A stretch of 51,370 nucleotides of DNA from JBBKWJ01 sp037968895 (GTDB lineage: Bacteria > Actinomycetota > Acidimicrobiia > Acidimicrobiales > SZUA-35): contig JBBKWJ010000069.1 in the NCBI GenBank assembly GCA_037968895.1, forward strand, positions 1 through 51,370, given 5' to 3'. This document shows positions 41,832 through 50,425 of the stretch, one piece after another. Position 1 is the first letter of the stretch; each line of letters starts with the position of its first letter. The notes beneath the pieces were generated by a model, which was not told the DNA's origin, made no database searches, and saw nothing but the letters and a program-made list of their open reading frames with translations. Made by a program: the position numbers and the translations under genes.

Positions 41832-42338
41832 CTACTCCGACTGTGTCTCGTCAACGAGTTCGTCGGCTCTTGGCCACAATCCCCACGCCACAGTGAGCCC
41901 GACAGCAATCGCCAGCATCAGCGGAAGACGCACGAGGAGCATTGTCGGAAACGGACCGAGATTCGTTATTGGCAACCCGACGAGATCGTCGACGGTCGGA
42001 CGGGTGTTGTCGGGAAAGTCACGATTGTCACCCATCAGAAGGTACGTGCCGTTGTCGTACTCGCCGACAACCCGGTGGATTACCAGAGATTCGCCCTCAG
42101 AGGCCACTGACTGGCGGTAGACGGCGACGTCGCCCATGTCGAAGCGATCAGCGCTGCGGGCGTAGATAAGGTCGCCTGAGTGATAGAGCGGCTCCATCGA
42201 TTCGCCTCTGACCACCACGAAAACAGCCGAGCCGCCGAATCGGGCAGGCCAGACAATCGCGATCGCGACGATAAACGGCAGAATCCACAGCCAGCCCAAT
42301 CGTGGCCGTAAGGCGCTTCTTACCCGGGTCCAAGTCAT
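41832..42338 (-). CDS. sipW: SipW-like type I signal peptidase
   Basis: 168-residue S26B-type signal peptidase. A membrane helix (about 15-30) precedes the nucleophile Ser47 in VVRGESMEPLYHSGD. The second catalytic position is His89 in LVIHRVVGEY rather than the lysine of LepB, and LLMGDNRDFPD is the conserved aspartate box. A second helix lies at 131-153. SipW-type enzymes usually serve a few dedicated, neighbouring substrates. The ATG overlaps the upstream stop in ATGA (42335-42338); the longer open frame is a shadow of that gene. Confidence 0.9.
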   Translation of the reverse strand: MTWTRVRSALRPRLGWLWILPFIVAIAIVWPARFGGSAVFVVVRGESMEPLYHSGDLIYARSADRFDMGDVAVYRQSVASEGESLVIHRVVGEYDNGTYLLMGDNRDFPDNTRPTVDDLVGLPITNLGPFPTMLLVRLPLMLAIAVGLTVAWGLWPRADELVDETQSE

Positions 42339-43090
42339 GCGTCGATGTGGAAGTCGTCCCAGCGCGAGTTCCCGTCGAAATACGAGTAGAGACCGAAGTA
42401 CTGATGGTTTGCGTTTTTGAAGGTGGTCTGGTCGGCGCCGCTGAGCGTATGTGAGATCTGCTGAGTCCCATCGAGATAGACCGTGACGTTGCCACCGACT
42501 GCACTTACCCTCAGATTCGCTGACGTTGGCCACCCAGACGCGGGACCGGTGTAGAGGTTCGCGGCGCTTGCGAGCAGCGTCCACCCGCCGTTGTAGCGCC
42601 ACATCTCGAGGCGGCCGTTCGAATTTGAGGTCAACTCAGTCGTGATGAACTCGGTTCCGGTTGAGTTCATGTTGAACACGACGCCGATGTCAAAGGTGGT
42701 GCCACCACGGGAAACTGTGGCTTCAACAGCCTGATGGGGGGTGCTCGCGTCGACCACGAGGGCGACATCGCCGTTGTCGGCGTCAGCCTGGTTTCCAAAG
42801 ATTCGCCACGTGCCGCGCACCGCAAGCCACGTCTTTGACCCACCATCTGTCGTGGTTCCATTGATATTGGTGCCGTTGGTGCCGTTGAAGTTTTCCCAGG
42901 CGGTGACTATGGGTGCGCCGCTAGTGGTGTTTTGTCTGACGGCAGTGAGATTGGCCGATTTTACCCCTCCAAGGCTCGCTGCTTCGGCAAACGTGGTCCC
43001 TGGAACCGCAAGCAACATGGCTGCACACGCGCCGATGGCGAACCGTACGGTCCGCCGAGTTCGAGACAGCGATTTTGCGTGTGGAAGCAT
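42335..43090 (-). CDS. Secreted protein with lectin-like beta-sandwich (substrate B)
   Basis: About 251 residues. Signal peptide RTVRFAIGACAAMLLAVPGTTFAEA then AASLGGVKSANLTA, nearly the same junction as in the gene upstream. The rest is Gly/Asn/Thr-rich and looks like a concanavalin A/LamG-type beta sandwich: WENFNGTNGTNINGTTTDGG, WLAVRGTWRIFGNQAD, FDIGVVFNMNST, VTVYLDGTQQISHTL, final WDDFHIDA. Probably binds carbohydrate or forms surface matrix (inference). ATG at 43090 has GAGGT just upstream. Overlaps the signal peptidase gene. Confidence 0.75.
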   Translation of the reverse strand: MLPHAKSLSRTRRTVRFAIGACAAMLLAVPGTTFAEAASLGGVKSANLTAVRQNTTSGAPIVTAWENFNGTNGTNINGTTTDGGSKTWLAVRGTWRIFGNQADADNGDVALVVDASTPHQAVEATVSRGGTTFDIGVVFNMNSTGTEFITTELTSNSNGRLEMWRYNGGWTLLASAANLYTGPASGWPTSANLRVSAVGGNVTVYLDGTQQISHTLSGADQTTFKNANHQYFGLYSYFDGNSRWDDFHIDA

Positions 43091-43118
43091 TGCGACCTCA
43101 CCTAGGTGAGAGATAGCG

Positions 43119-43146
43119 GGGTGGTTGGTCTCACGACCAACCACCC
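43119..43146 (-). promoter_or_regulatory. Perfect 12-bp RNA hairpin before substrate B gene
   Basis: GGGTGGTTGGTC/GACCAACCACCC arms (43119-43130, 43135-43146), 4-nt loop, 29 bases before the ATG, no T-run. May stabilise or regulate the mRNA. Confidence 0.5.
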
Positions 43147-43177
43147 AGTGAACGTTCAGCTCCCGACGGTCCTCATA

Positions 43178-43204
43178 AAGAGGCCCGAGAGCCTTTCGGG
43201 CTGG
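43178..43204 (-). terminator. Weak terminator-like hairpin after substrate A gene
   Basis: Just after the stop codon: GCCCGA/TCGGGC stem then CTCTTTAT on the minus strand. Partial termination would give more substrate A than substrate B and peptidase (inference). Confidence 0.5.
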
Positions 43205-43618
43205 TTAGCCCTCGATAATCACGGCTGCGCCAGTGACTGCAGCAGCCGAAGCAGTTGGGGTCAGAGCAATTGTTGCGGCGCCAGCCGCAACGGTGCCTGA
43301 GCCGGCCCCGAGGTTTACACCACCGGCACCGGTGAGGGTGAGCCTGATTGACTTGCCGTTACATGCCGCATTGATGGCGGTCACGTTGACGGTGGTCGTC
43401 TTGTACAAGCCGGCGGCTGCGTCGTATGCGTTGGTGTAGCCAAGGGTGACACCGTCAGTGTCACAGCTGGCGACAACGCCGACATCAGCGCCGAGACTGG
43501 CACTGGTGACTCCACCAAGGCTTGCGGCGGAGGCGCCGACGACGCCGAACATGCCGATACCAGCAACGAGTGCTACTGCGATGCGGCGACGGCGACGTGC
43601 GTTCATTGGATCTTTCAT
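43205..43618 (-). CDS. Small secreted beta-rich protein (substrate A)
   Basis: 137 residues. Arg-rich start, hydrophobic core (IAVALVAGIGMFGVVGASA) and a predicted mature N-terminus AASLGGVTSASLGAD. The mature part is about 105 residues, Ala/Gly/Thr/Val-rich, with two cysteines (VASCDTDG; NAACNGKS) that could form a disulphide. I do not recognise a named family; size, position and dedicated peptidase recall SipW-processed TasA/camelysin matrix proteins, but there is no clear sequence match. GGAG lies 9 nt before the ATG at 43618; an ATG at 43606 is possible. Confidence 0.75.
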   Translation of the reverse strand: MKDPMNARRRRRIAVALVAGIGMFGVVGASAASLGGVTSASLGADVGVVASCDTDGVTLGYTNAYDAAAGLYKTTTVNVTAINAACNGKSIRLTLTGAGGVNLGAGSGTVAAGAATIALTPTASAAAVTGAAVIIEG

Positions 43619-43781
43619 TTTGGGTTACTCCTTGATCAGCAGCGCACTAGCACTGTGCGGTTCTGCCCGCACTCTTGGATCGGCATCCTGTGGAGGGACT
43701 TGAGTCCTAAAATGGGGGCCATTCGACCCTGTCTTTGGTCCCGTCTCGTCGCCGCAATTGGGACGTGATACGTTCCGAAAC

Positions 43782-44438
43782 GTGCGACTCATAGCGCTTA
43801 CAGGCGGAATCGGTTCAGGAAAGTCAACTGTTGCGGCGGCTCTTGTTTCACGCGGCGCGCTGCTCATCGACGCAGACGCGATTGTGAAAGAGCTGCAAGC
43901 GCCAGGCCAGCCGGTGCTGGCCGCAATGGTCGAGCGATGGGGCGAATCGATCCTGGATGACGCGGGGGAGTTGAAGCGTCAAGAACTCGCAAACCTAGTG
44001 TTCAGTGACGAATCAGAACGTAAAGCGCTTGAAGCGATCGTCCACCCGGCTGTTGGCGTCGAGATGAAGGCACGGTTGGACGAAGCAGCAACGAGCGACC
44101 GTGTGGTGATACTCGACATCCCCCTTCTCGCAGAAGGCGCCAAAAAGAACAACGGAAAGATTGATCGGCGAGGGGCTTCGGGCACGATCGTTGTCGATTG
44201 CCCTCCCGAGCGCGCAATCGAACGACTCGTCGAGTTCCGTGGCCTCGATGCTGACGACGCTCGTCGGCGGATTGAAGCCCAGGTCAGTCGGGACGAACGT
44301 CTCGCGCTGGCCGACTTTGTGGTCGACAATGGAGGCGACCTCGCATCGCTCGCGGCCGAGGTTGCCCGCTGCGCTCTATGGCTCGAAACCATCCTCGAGA
44401 CTCCGTGGCCGCCTCCGGCCGTCACACCTGCTGGCTAA
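43782..44438 (+). CDS. coaE: Dephospho-CoA kinase
   Basis: Last step of coenzyme A synthesis; 218 residues, P-loop kinase. Walker A is GGIGSGKST (8-16), then LIDADAIVKELQ, HPAVG and LDIPLLAEG, typical of CoaE. The GTG at 43782 is 7 nt after TACGTT (43769-43774); an upstream in-frame start adds eight unsupported residues. The usual actinobacterial neighbours uvrB and uvrA follow. Confidence 0.92.
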   Translation: MRLIALTGGIGSGKSTVAAALVSRGALLIDADAIVKELQAPGQPVLAAMVERWGESILDDAGELKRQELANLVFSDESERKALEAIVHPAVGVEMKARLDEAATSDRVVILDIPLLAEGAKKNNGKIDRRGASGTIVVDCPPERAIERLVEFRGLDADDARRRIEAQVSRDERLALADFVVDNGGDLASLAAEVARCALWLETILETPWPPPAVTPAG

Positions 44439-44447
44439 CCTGCTCTG

Positions 44448-46520
44448 ATGGCTACAACACACGATCTCACGCCACCTCGCCCTGAGCCTTCTGGCCGAGT
44501 GCCGTTTAAGGTCGTTTCTGACTTCGAACCAGCCGGGCACCAGCCGCACGCCATCAAGGCGCTGAGCGAGGGCGTCGAGCGCGGTGAGCGTTTTCAGACC
44601 TTGCTCGGCATCACCGGTTCGGGCAAGTCAGCAACTATTGCGTGGACAATTGAGCAGACGCAGAAGCCGACGCTAGTGATTGCGCCAAACAAGTCGTTGG
44701 CAGCTCAGCTCGCAAATGAGTTCCGCGAATTCTTCCCGAACAACAGGGTCGAGTACTTCGTTAGCTACTACGACTACTACCAGCCCGAGGCCTATATCGC
44801 TTCGTCCGATACCTACATCGAGAAAGACAGCTCCGTAAACGACGACATCGATCGGCTGCGCCACGCTGCTACTTCGGCGTTGCTGACCAGGCGAGATGTG
44901 ATTGTCGTGGCCTCGGTGTCGTGCATCTACGGTCTTGGCTCGCCAGACGAATACGCCAAGAAGATGGTCCACCTCGAGACGGGCGCCGAGATTGATCAAC
45001 GCTACGTGTTGTCCCGACTCGTCGCCATGCAATACGACCGAAACGATCTCAACCTGGTCAGGGGCAAGTTTCGAGTTCGCGGCGACACCATCGAAATTCA
45101 CCCCGCATATGAGGAGTTCGTCGTCCGAGTCGAACTGTTTGGCGACGAAATCGAGTCGATTTCTACGGTCGACCCGCTGACGGGCGAGAAGCTCGAGACG
45201 ATGCACGACATCGTCATCTTCCCAGCTACCCACTACACAACATCCGAAGACCGCATGCAGAACGCGATTCATGGAATCGAGGTCGAACTCCAAGAACGTT
45301 TGGCGTCGTTCGAGAAGGACGGGAAGCTGCTCGAGGCGCAGCGTCTGCGAATGCGCACCCAGTACGACCTCGAGATGATGCAAGAAATGGGTTTCTGCAA
45401 CGGCATCGAGAACTACAGCCGCCACATCGACGGTCGGGCGCCGGGCGAAGCACCGAGCACACTGATCGACTTCTTTCCGAAGGACTATCTGACGATCATC
45501 GACGAGAGCCATGTTGCGATTCCTCAGCTCCATGGCCAATATGCAGGCGACCGGTCTCGCAAAGAGAACCTGATCGAACATGGCTTCCGCCTTCCGTCTG
45601 CCGCTGACAACCGGCCGCTCCGTTTCGAAGAGTGGGTTGAGAACACCGGCCAAACGATCTTCTTGTCGGCCACCCCAAGCAAGTACGAACTCGAGCACAG
45701 CTCCCAGGTTGTTGAGCAGATCATTCGCCCAACCGGGCTCGTCGATCCAGAGGTTGTGGTGCGCCCGACAAAGGGCCAGATCGATAATCTGCTCGAAGAC
45801 ATCTCGACCACGATCGCCAACGATGGTCGTGCCCTCATAACCACACTGACAAAGAAGATGGCTGAAGACCTCACCGACTACCTGCTTGAGCAGGGTCTTC
45901 GTGTCCGCTACCTGCATTCCGAGATCGACACCATCCAGCGCATCGAGACCCTTCGAGGCCTTCGTCTCGGAGAGTTCGACGTGCTGGTCGGTATCAACCT
46001 GCTGCGAGAGGGCCTCGACCTGCCAGAAGTTCAACTTGTCGCCATTCTTGATGCCGACAAGGAGGGATTCCTGCGTTCAGAAACCTCCCTGATCCAAACG
46101 ATCGGCCGAGCCGCTCGAAACGTCGATGGTCGTGTCGTGATGTACGCCGACAAGATCACCAACTCGATGCAGCGAGCAATCTCTGAAACCAACCGTCGTC
46201 GTGGTCTTCAGGTGGAATACAACAAAGAGCACGGCATCAATCCTCAGACGATCCGCAAGGCAGTCACCGACATTCTCGCCATGCTCCGGCCGAACGTAGA
46301 AACTGCTCCGATGCCAGACAGCGGCAAGCGAAAGCGACGTCCTGAAGAAATCCAGAAGATCAAAGAGTTGGCTGAGCTACCCGAAGATGAGCTGCGCCGT
46401 CTGATCCTCACGCTCGAAGAGGAAATGCACGAAGCGTCGGCCGATCTTCGCTTCGAATATGCCGGCCGACTACGTGACGAAATCAAAGATTTGCAGCGCG
46501 AATTACGTCAGATGGTCTGA
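44448..46520 (+). CDS. uvrB: Excinuclease ABC subunit B
   Basis: 690-residue damage-verifying helicase. Walker A GITGSGKS (54-61), beta-hairpin YFVSYYDYYQPEAY, DESHVAIPQL, the motif region GINLLREGLDLPEV, QTIGRAARN, and a C-terminal UVR motif (FEYAGRLRDEIKDLQRELRQM) for UvrC contact. TAACCT (44436-44441), overlapping the coaE stop, lies 6 nt before the ATG. Confidence 0.98.
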   Translation: MATTHDLTPPRPEPSGRVPFKVVSDFEPAGHQPHAIKALSEGVERGERFQTLLGITGSGKSATIAWTIEQTQKPTLVIAPNKSLAAQLANEFREFFPNNRVEYFVSYYDYYQPEAYIASSDTYIEKDSSVNDDIDRLRHAATSALLTRRDVIVVASVSCIYGLGSPDEYAKKMVHLETGAEIDQRYVLSRLVAMQYDRNDLNLVRGKFRVRGDTIEIHPAYEEFVVRVELFGDEIESISTVDPLTGEKLETMHDIVIFPATHYTTSEDRMQNAIHGIEVELQERLASFEKDGKLLEAQRLRMRTQYDLEMMQEMGFCNGIENYSRHIDGRAPGEAPSTLIDFFPKDYLTIIDESHVAIPQLHGQYAGDRSRKENLIEHGFRLPSAADNRPLRFEEWVENTGQTIFLSATPSKYELEHSSQVVEQIIRPTGLVDPEVVVRPTKGQIDNLLEDISTTIANDGRALITTLTKKMAEDLTDYLLEQGLRVRYLHSEIDTIQRIETLRGLRLGEFDVLVGINLLREGLDLPEVQLVAILDADKEGFLRSETSLIQTIGRAARNVDGRVVMYADKITNSMQRAISETNRRRGLQVEYNKEHGINPQTIRKAVTDILAMLRPNVETAPMPDSGKRKRRPEEIQKIKELAELPEDELRRLILTLEEEMHEASADLRFEYAGRLRDEIKDLQRELRQMV

Positions 46521-46543
46521 CAACCAGGTAAAAACCCGCTATC

Positions 46544-46555
46544 GGACAAGTGTTC
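46544..46555. promoter_or_regulatory. Probable LexA (SOS) box upstream of uvrA
   Basis: GGACAAGTGTTC differs by one base from the Gram-positive/actinobacterial SOS core GAACNNNNGTTC with A/T-rich flanks. It lies about 57 bases before the uvrA GTG. Confidence 0.6.
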
Positions 46556-46612
46556 TGTCAATCCATGGGTTTTGATCTGCGGAGTTCAGTTATGTGTCGA
46601 TAGCCTCCCAGT

Positions 46613-49483
46613 GTGGGAAACTCGATTGTCATCCGCGGTGCTCGCGAACATAACCTGCGAAACCTCAACCTCGAACTGCCTCGTGACAGCCTGATTGTGT
46701 TCACTGGCCTTTCCGGGTCGGGAAAGTCGTCGCTCGCATTCGACACCATTTACGCCGAAGGCCAGCGACGCTACGTTGAGTCGCTCTCCGCCTATGCCCG
46801 CCAGTTCCTTGGCCAGATGGACAAGCCAGACGTCGATTTCATCGAGGGCCTATCGCCAGCCATTTCAATCGACCAAAAGTCGGCATCTCGAAACCCTCGA
46901 TCAACCGTCGGCACCGTCACCGAGGTCTACGACTACCTTCGTTTGCTTTTCGCCAGAGTCGGCATCCCTCACGACCCTGAAACAGGGGAGCGGTTGGTTA
47001 AGCAGACCCCTCAGCAGATCGTCGATCAGATCCTGCATCTCGAAGATGGCACTCGATTCCAAGTGCTTGCGCCCGTCGTAAAGGGTCGGAAGGGCACATA
47101 CGAGACACTGCTCACCGATCTCGCAGGCCAAGGCTTCGTTCGTGCAATCGTCGACGGCGAGCTCATAGAGCTCGGCGGCGACCTCCCCGAACTCGAGCGG
47201 TATGAACAGCACGACATTTCGGTTGTCGTCGACCGATTGGTTCGACGTGACGGCATTGAGCGACGTCTCACCGAGTCGATGGAAGCAGCGCTGCAATTGG
47301 CAGGCGGCGTCGCCGAAATCGAAATCGTGCCGCCAAAGGGATCGACGGCCGAGTCCGAGATAAAGGTATTTAGCCAGCATCTTTCGCGCCCAAGCGATGG
47401 CAAGAGCTTCGACGAGCTCGCCCCCCGCAACTTCTCGTTCAACTCGCCATACGGCGCGTGCAACGCGTGTGACGGTCTTGGCACCACCTACGAAGTCGAT
47501 CCACGCCTGGTCATTCCTAATCCAGCGTTGTCGATCGGTGAGGGTGCGATCCAGCCTTGGTCTGGCAATCGGACCCAATATTTCGGCCGGCTCGTCGAGG
47601 CGGTTGCAGCGCAGAACGAGATTCCAGCCGACGTCCCCTGGTCCGACCTCACCGCCAAGCAGAAGAAGATCTTCCTGCATGGTGCAGGCAAGAAGAAGGT
47701 CACGGTTAACTACACCAATCGCTACGGGCGGGTGCGGACCTATTCCGCGAATTTCGAAGGCATTCTCCCGTATCTCCGGCGGCGCCATTCAGAGTCTGAG
47801 TCTGACAGCCAGCGCGAACAAATCGAGGGCTACATGCGTGAGGTCGATTGCTCGTCCTGCGGGGGATCACGTCTCAATCCGCTCTCGATGGCAGCCCTCG
47901 TTGGCGGCCACTCAATCGCAAATCTGTGTTCGATGTCGATTCGCGACGCCGCGGCAACCCTGTCTGAACTCACTCTGACCGACCGCGAAAACCTCATTGC
48001 TGAACGTGTCGTCAAAGAGATAAACGCTCGATTGAGCTTTCTGCTCGATGTCGGCCTCGACTACCTCTCACTCGGCCGATCGGCTTCGACGCTTTCTGGC
48101 GGCGAAGCCCAGCGCATCAGGCTTGCCAGCCAGATCGGGTCCGGCCTTGTCGGTGTGCTGTATGTACTTGATGAGCCGTCAATCGGCCTTCACCAACGAG
48201 ACAATGCGAAACTCATCGAGACGCTGAAACGCCTCCGCGACATTGGCAATACCGTTCTCGTCGTCGAACACGACGAGGAGACCATCGGTGTTGCCGACCA
48301 CGTGGTCGACATTGGTCCGGGTGCAGGCGAACACGGTGGCGACATCGTCTTCAGCGGCTCAGTGAAGCAACTACTGAAGAGCAAGTCGTCGGTAACCGGT
48401 CAGTATCTGGCAGGGAAGAAGTCGATTCCGGTCCCCGCGAAGCGGCGAACGCCCGGCGACACCAGCCTCATTATCAGAGGGGCCCGTGAGCACAATCTGC
48501 GGAACCTCGACGTCGAGATTCCGCTTGGCTTGTTCGTCGCCGTAACCGGTGTATCTGGCTCTGGCAAGTCAACATTGATCAATCAGATTCTGCTGCGCTC
48601 ACTTATGCAACGGATCTACGGTTCGAAAACTCCGCCCGGTCTGCACACCAGCGTTGACGGTCTCGACCATCTCGACAAGGTCATCAACATCGACCAATCG
48701 CCTATCGGTCGCACCCCACGGTCAAATCCGGCGACCTATACCGGCGTGTTCGATCACGTTCGAAAGCTCTTCGCCCAAACGAATGAATCAAAGGTGCGGG
48801 GCTACATGCCTGGCCGGTTCTCGTTCAACGTGTCTGGCGGGCGCTGCGAAGCGTGCTCGGGCGATGGCACCATCAAGATCGAGATGCACTTTCTCCCGGA
48901 TGTGTACGTGCCGTGCGAGGTCTGCAACGGCGCGCGCTACAACCGTGACACTCTCGAGATCCACTTCAAGGGCAAGACAATCGCCGACGTGCTTAACATG
49001 CCGATCGAGGAAGGCCTCGAGTTCTTCGCAAACCAGCCCCCGATCGCCCGCCATCTGCAGACGCTTGTCGACGTTGGCCTTGGCTACGTTCGGCTCGGGC
49101 AGCCAGCGCCAACTCTTTCGGGTGGCGAAGCGCAACGAGTGAAGCTCGCAACTGAACTGGCGAAACGCTCAACTGGCCACACGATCTACCTTCTGGACGA
49201 ACCGACAACGGGACTCCACTTTGAAGACATCCGGAAGCTCCTGACGGTTCTTGGCCGACTGGTCGAGCAGGGAAACACGGTGCTAGTAATCGAGCACAAC
49301 CTTGACGTCATCAAGACCGCCGACTGGATTATCGACCTCGGGCCCGAAGGCGGCACCGGGGGAGGCCAGATTGTGGCAACCGGGTCGCCAGAAACCGTGG
49401 CCAAGGTCAAGAAGAGCTACACCGGGCAGTTCCTCGGCGCGTTGCTCGCCGGAAAGAGTCGCACACCGGTCGCTGTCGGCTAA
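46613..49483 (+). CDS. uvrA: Excinuclease ABC subunit A
   Basis: 956-residue DNA damage sensor with two ABC modules. First Walker A GLSGSGKSS (32-40), first zinc cluster CNACDGLG and CSSCGGSRL, ABC signature LSGGEAQRI; second Walker A GVSGSGKST, zinc finger CEACSGDG/CEVCNG, signature LSGGEAQRV and Walker B IYLLDEPTTGLH. GTG start, 6 nt after TAGCCT (46601-46606), with no Shine-Dalgarno. Confidence 0.98.
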   Translation: MGNSIVIRGAREHNLRNLNLELPRDSLIVFTGLSGSGKSSLAFDTIYAEGQRRYVESLSAYARQFLGQMDKPDVDFIEGLSPAISIDQKSASRNPRSTVGTVTEVYDYLRLLFARVGIPHDPETGERLVKQTPQQIVDQILHLEDGTRFQVLAPVVKGRKGTYETLLTDLAGQGFVRAIVDGELIELGGDLPELERYEQHDISVVVDRLVRRDGIERRLTESMEAALQLAGGVAEIEIVPPKGSTAESEIKVFSQHLSRPSDGKSFDELAPRNFSFNSPYGACNACDGLGTTYEVDPRLVIPNPALSIGEGAIQPWSGNRTQYFGRLVEAVAAQNEIPADVPWSDLTAKQKKIFLHGAGKKKVTVNYTNRYGRVRTYSANFEGILPYLRRRHSESESDSQREQIEGYMREVDCSSCGGSRLNPLSMAALVGGHSIANLCSMSIRDAAATLSELTLTDRENLIAERVVKEINARLSFLLDVGLDYLSLGRSASTLSGGEAQRIRLASQIGSGLVGVLYVLDEPSIGLHQRDNAKLIETLKRLRDIGNTVLVVEHDEETIGVADHVVDIGPGAGEHGGDIVFSGSVKQLLKSKSSVTGQYLAGKKSIPVPAKRRTPGDTSLIIRGAREHNLRNLDVEIPLGLFVAVTGVSGSGKSTLINQILLRSLMQRIYGSKTPPGLHTSVDGLDHLDKVINIDQSPIGRTPRSNPATYTGVFDHVRKLFAQTNESKVRGYMPGRFSFNVSGGRCEACSGDGTIKIEMHFLPDVYVPCEVCNGARYNRDTLEIHFKGKTIADVLNMPIEEGLEFFANQPPIARHLQTLVDVGLGYVRLGQPAPTLSGGEAQRVKLATELAKRSTGHTIYLLDEPTTGLHFEDIRKLLTVLGRLVEQGNTVLVIEHNLDVIKTADWIIDLGPEGGTGGGQIVATGSPETVAKVKKSYTGQFLGALLAGKSRTPVAVG

Positions 49484-49509
49484 GTCAGCGTCAGTACTCG
49501 ACCGAGCGG

Positions 49510-50337
49510 CTATTCGGTGAAGTAGCCACCGTCAGGATGCAGAATCTCGCCGGTCATATAGCTCGACTCGTCGCTCATGAGAAACACAACAGAGTTTGCG
49601 ATGTCGATCGGTTGTCCGACTCGGCCGAGGGGAATCATCTGCATAAGGCCTTCGCGGACCTCGTCCATCTCCGAGAGCAGTGCGGTCATGTTGGTGGCAA
49701 TGAAGCCAGGCCCAACCGAGTTGACACGGATGTTTGCTGGGGCCAGTTCGCGAGCTGACTTCTTGGTCAGCATCCAGACCCCTGCCTTCGACGCCGTATA
49801 GGCGACTGGTCCGGCATCGGGGTGCTTGGCTGCGATCGACGCAATCGTGACGATTCGACCGCCATTTCCTGATTCGATCATGCGTCGTGCGCACGCCTGG
49901 ATCGCGAGAAATGTTCCCGTGAGATTGACGTCAAGCACTCGGTTCCAGTCTGCGAGTTCGATGTCGCAGAAATGCATAGCTGGATTGTCGAGGTAGTCGA
50001 GTCGCCCCGCCGCTCGTTTGAGCTCAATTTCGATGTCGCCGCTGTCGTACGAACCGTGACTGATGCCGGCCGCCGTAAGCAACAGATCAATCCGACCAAA
50101 CTCGCTCATCGCGGCGTCGGCCATCGCCTCGTTTGCTTCTTTCGACGCCGCATCAAGCTGCACAAAGATTGCTCGGCGGCCCAGGGCCTCGATCTCAGCG
50201 ATGATCGGTTTTGCCTTGTCAGGCTGAATATCGCCAATCACGAGGTCGGCGCCCTCTTCGGCCATGCGGATCGCGCTCGCCCTTCCGATCCCATTGACTC
50301 CACCAGTGACGACCGCAACCTGATCCCGTAGCCTCAT
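49510..50337 (-). CDS. SDR-family oxidoreductase
   Basis: 275 residues, classical short-chain dehydrogenase. Cofactor loop TGGVNGIG, NADH-type acidic residue in GDIQPD, catalytic serine in IASIAAKHP and YTASK, and C-terminal MTGEILHPDGG. It has an insert of about 25 residues after TAAGISHGS (DIEIELKRAAGRLDYLDNPAMHF). The ATG at 50337 has GGAG 6 nt upstream; the longer start is unsupported. Substrate unknown. Convergent with uvrA. Confidence 0.85.
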   Translation of the reverse strand: MRLRDQVAVVTGGVNGIGRASAIRMAEEGADLVIGDIQPDKAKPIIAEIEALGRRAIFVQLDAASKEANEAMADAAMSEFGRIDLLLTAAGISHGSYDSGDIEIELKRAAGRLDYLDNPAMHFCDIELADWNRVLDVNLTGTFLAIQACARRMIESGNGGRIVTIASIAAKHPDAGPVAYTASKAGVWMLTKKSARELAPANIRVNSVGPGFIATNMTALLSEMDEVREGLMQMIPLGRVGQPIDIANSVVFLMSDESSYMTGEILHPDGGYFTE

Positions 50338-50425
50338 GCAACACTCCATTCGTGACGACACGATCGAGTCTGCCGCGGATCCTGACAGCCGTCGAGTCCA
50401 GACGATGGGAGCAGAGAGTGGATCG

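Noticed and set aside
43085..43204. Possible c-di-GMP riboswitch before substrate B gene
   Set aside because: Hairpins and a CGAAAGG string are present, but the conserved three-way junction sequence is not.
44673..46034. Minus-strand frame of 453 codons
   Set aside because: Wholly inside uvrB, whose domains are complete; antisense shadow typical of high-G+C genes.
46901..47788. Minus-strand frame of 295 codons
   Set aside because: Antisense of uvrA with no recognisable motif.
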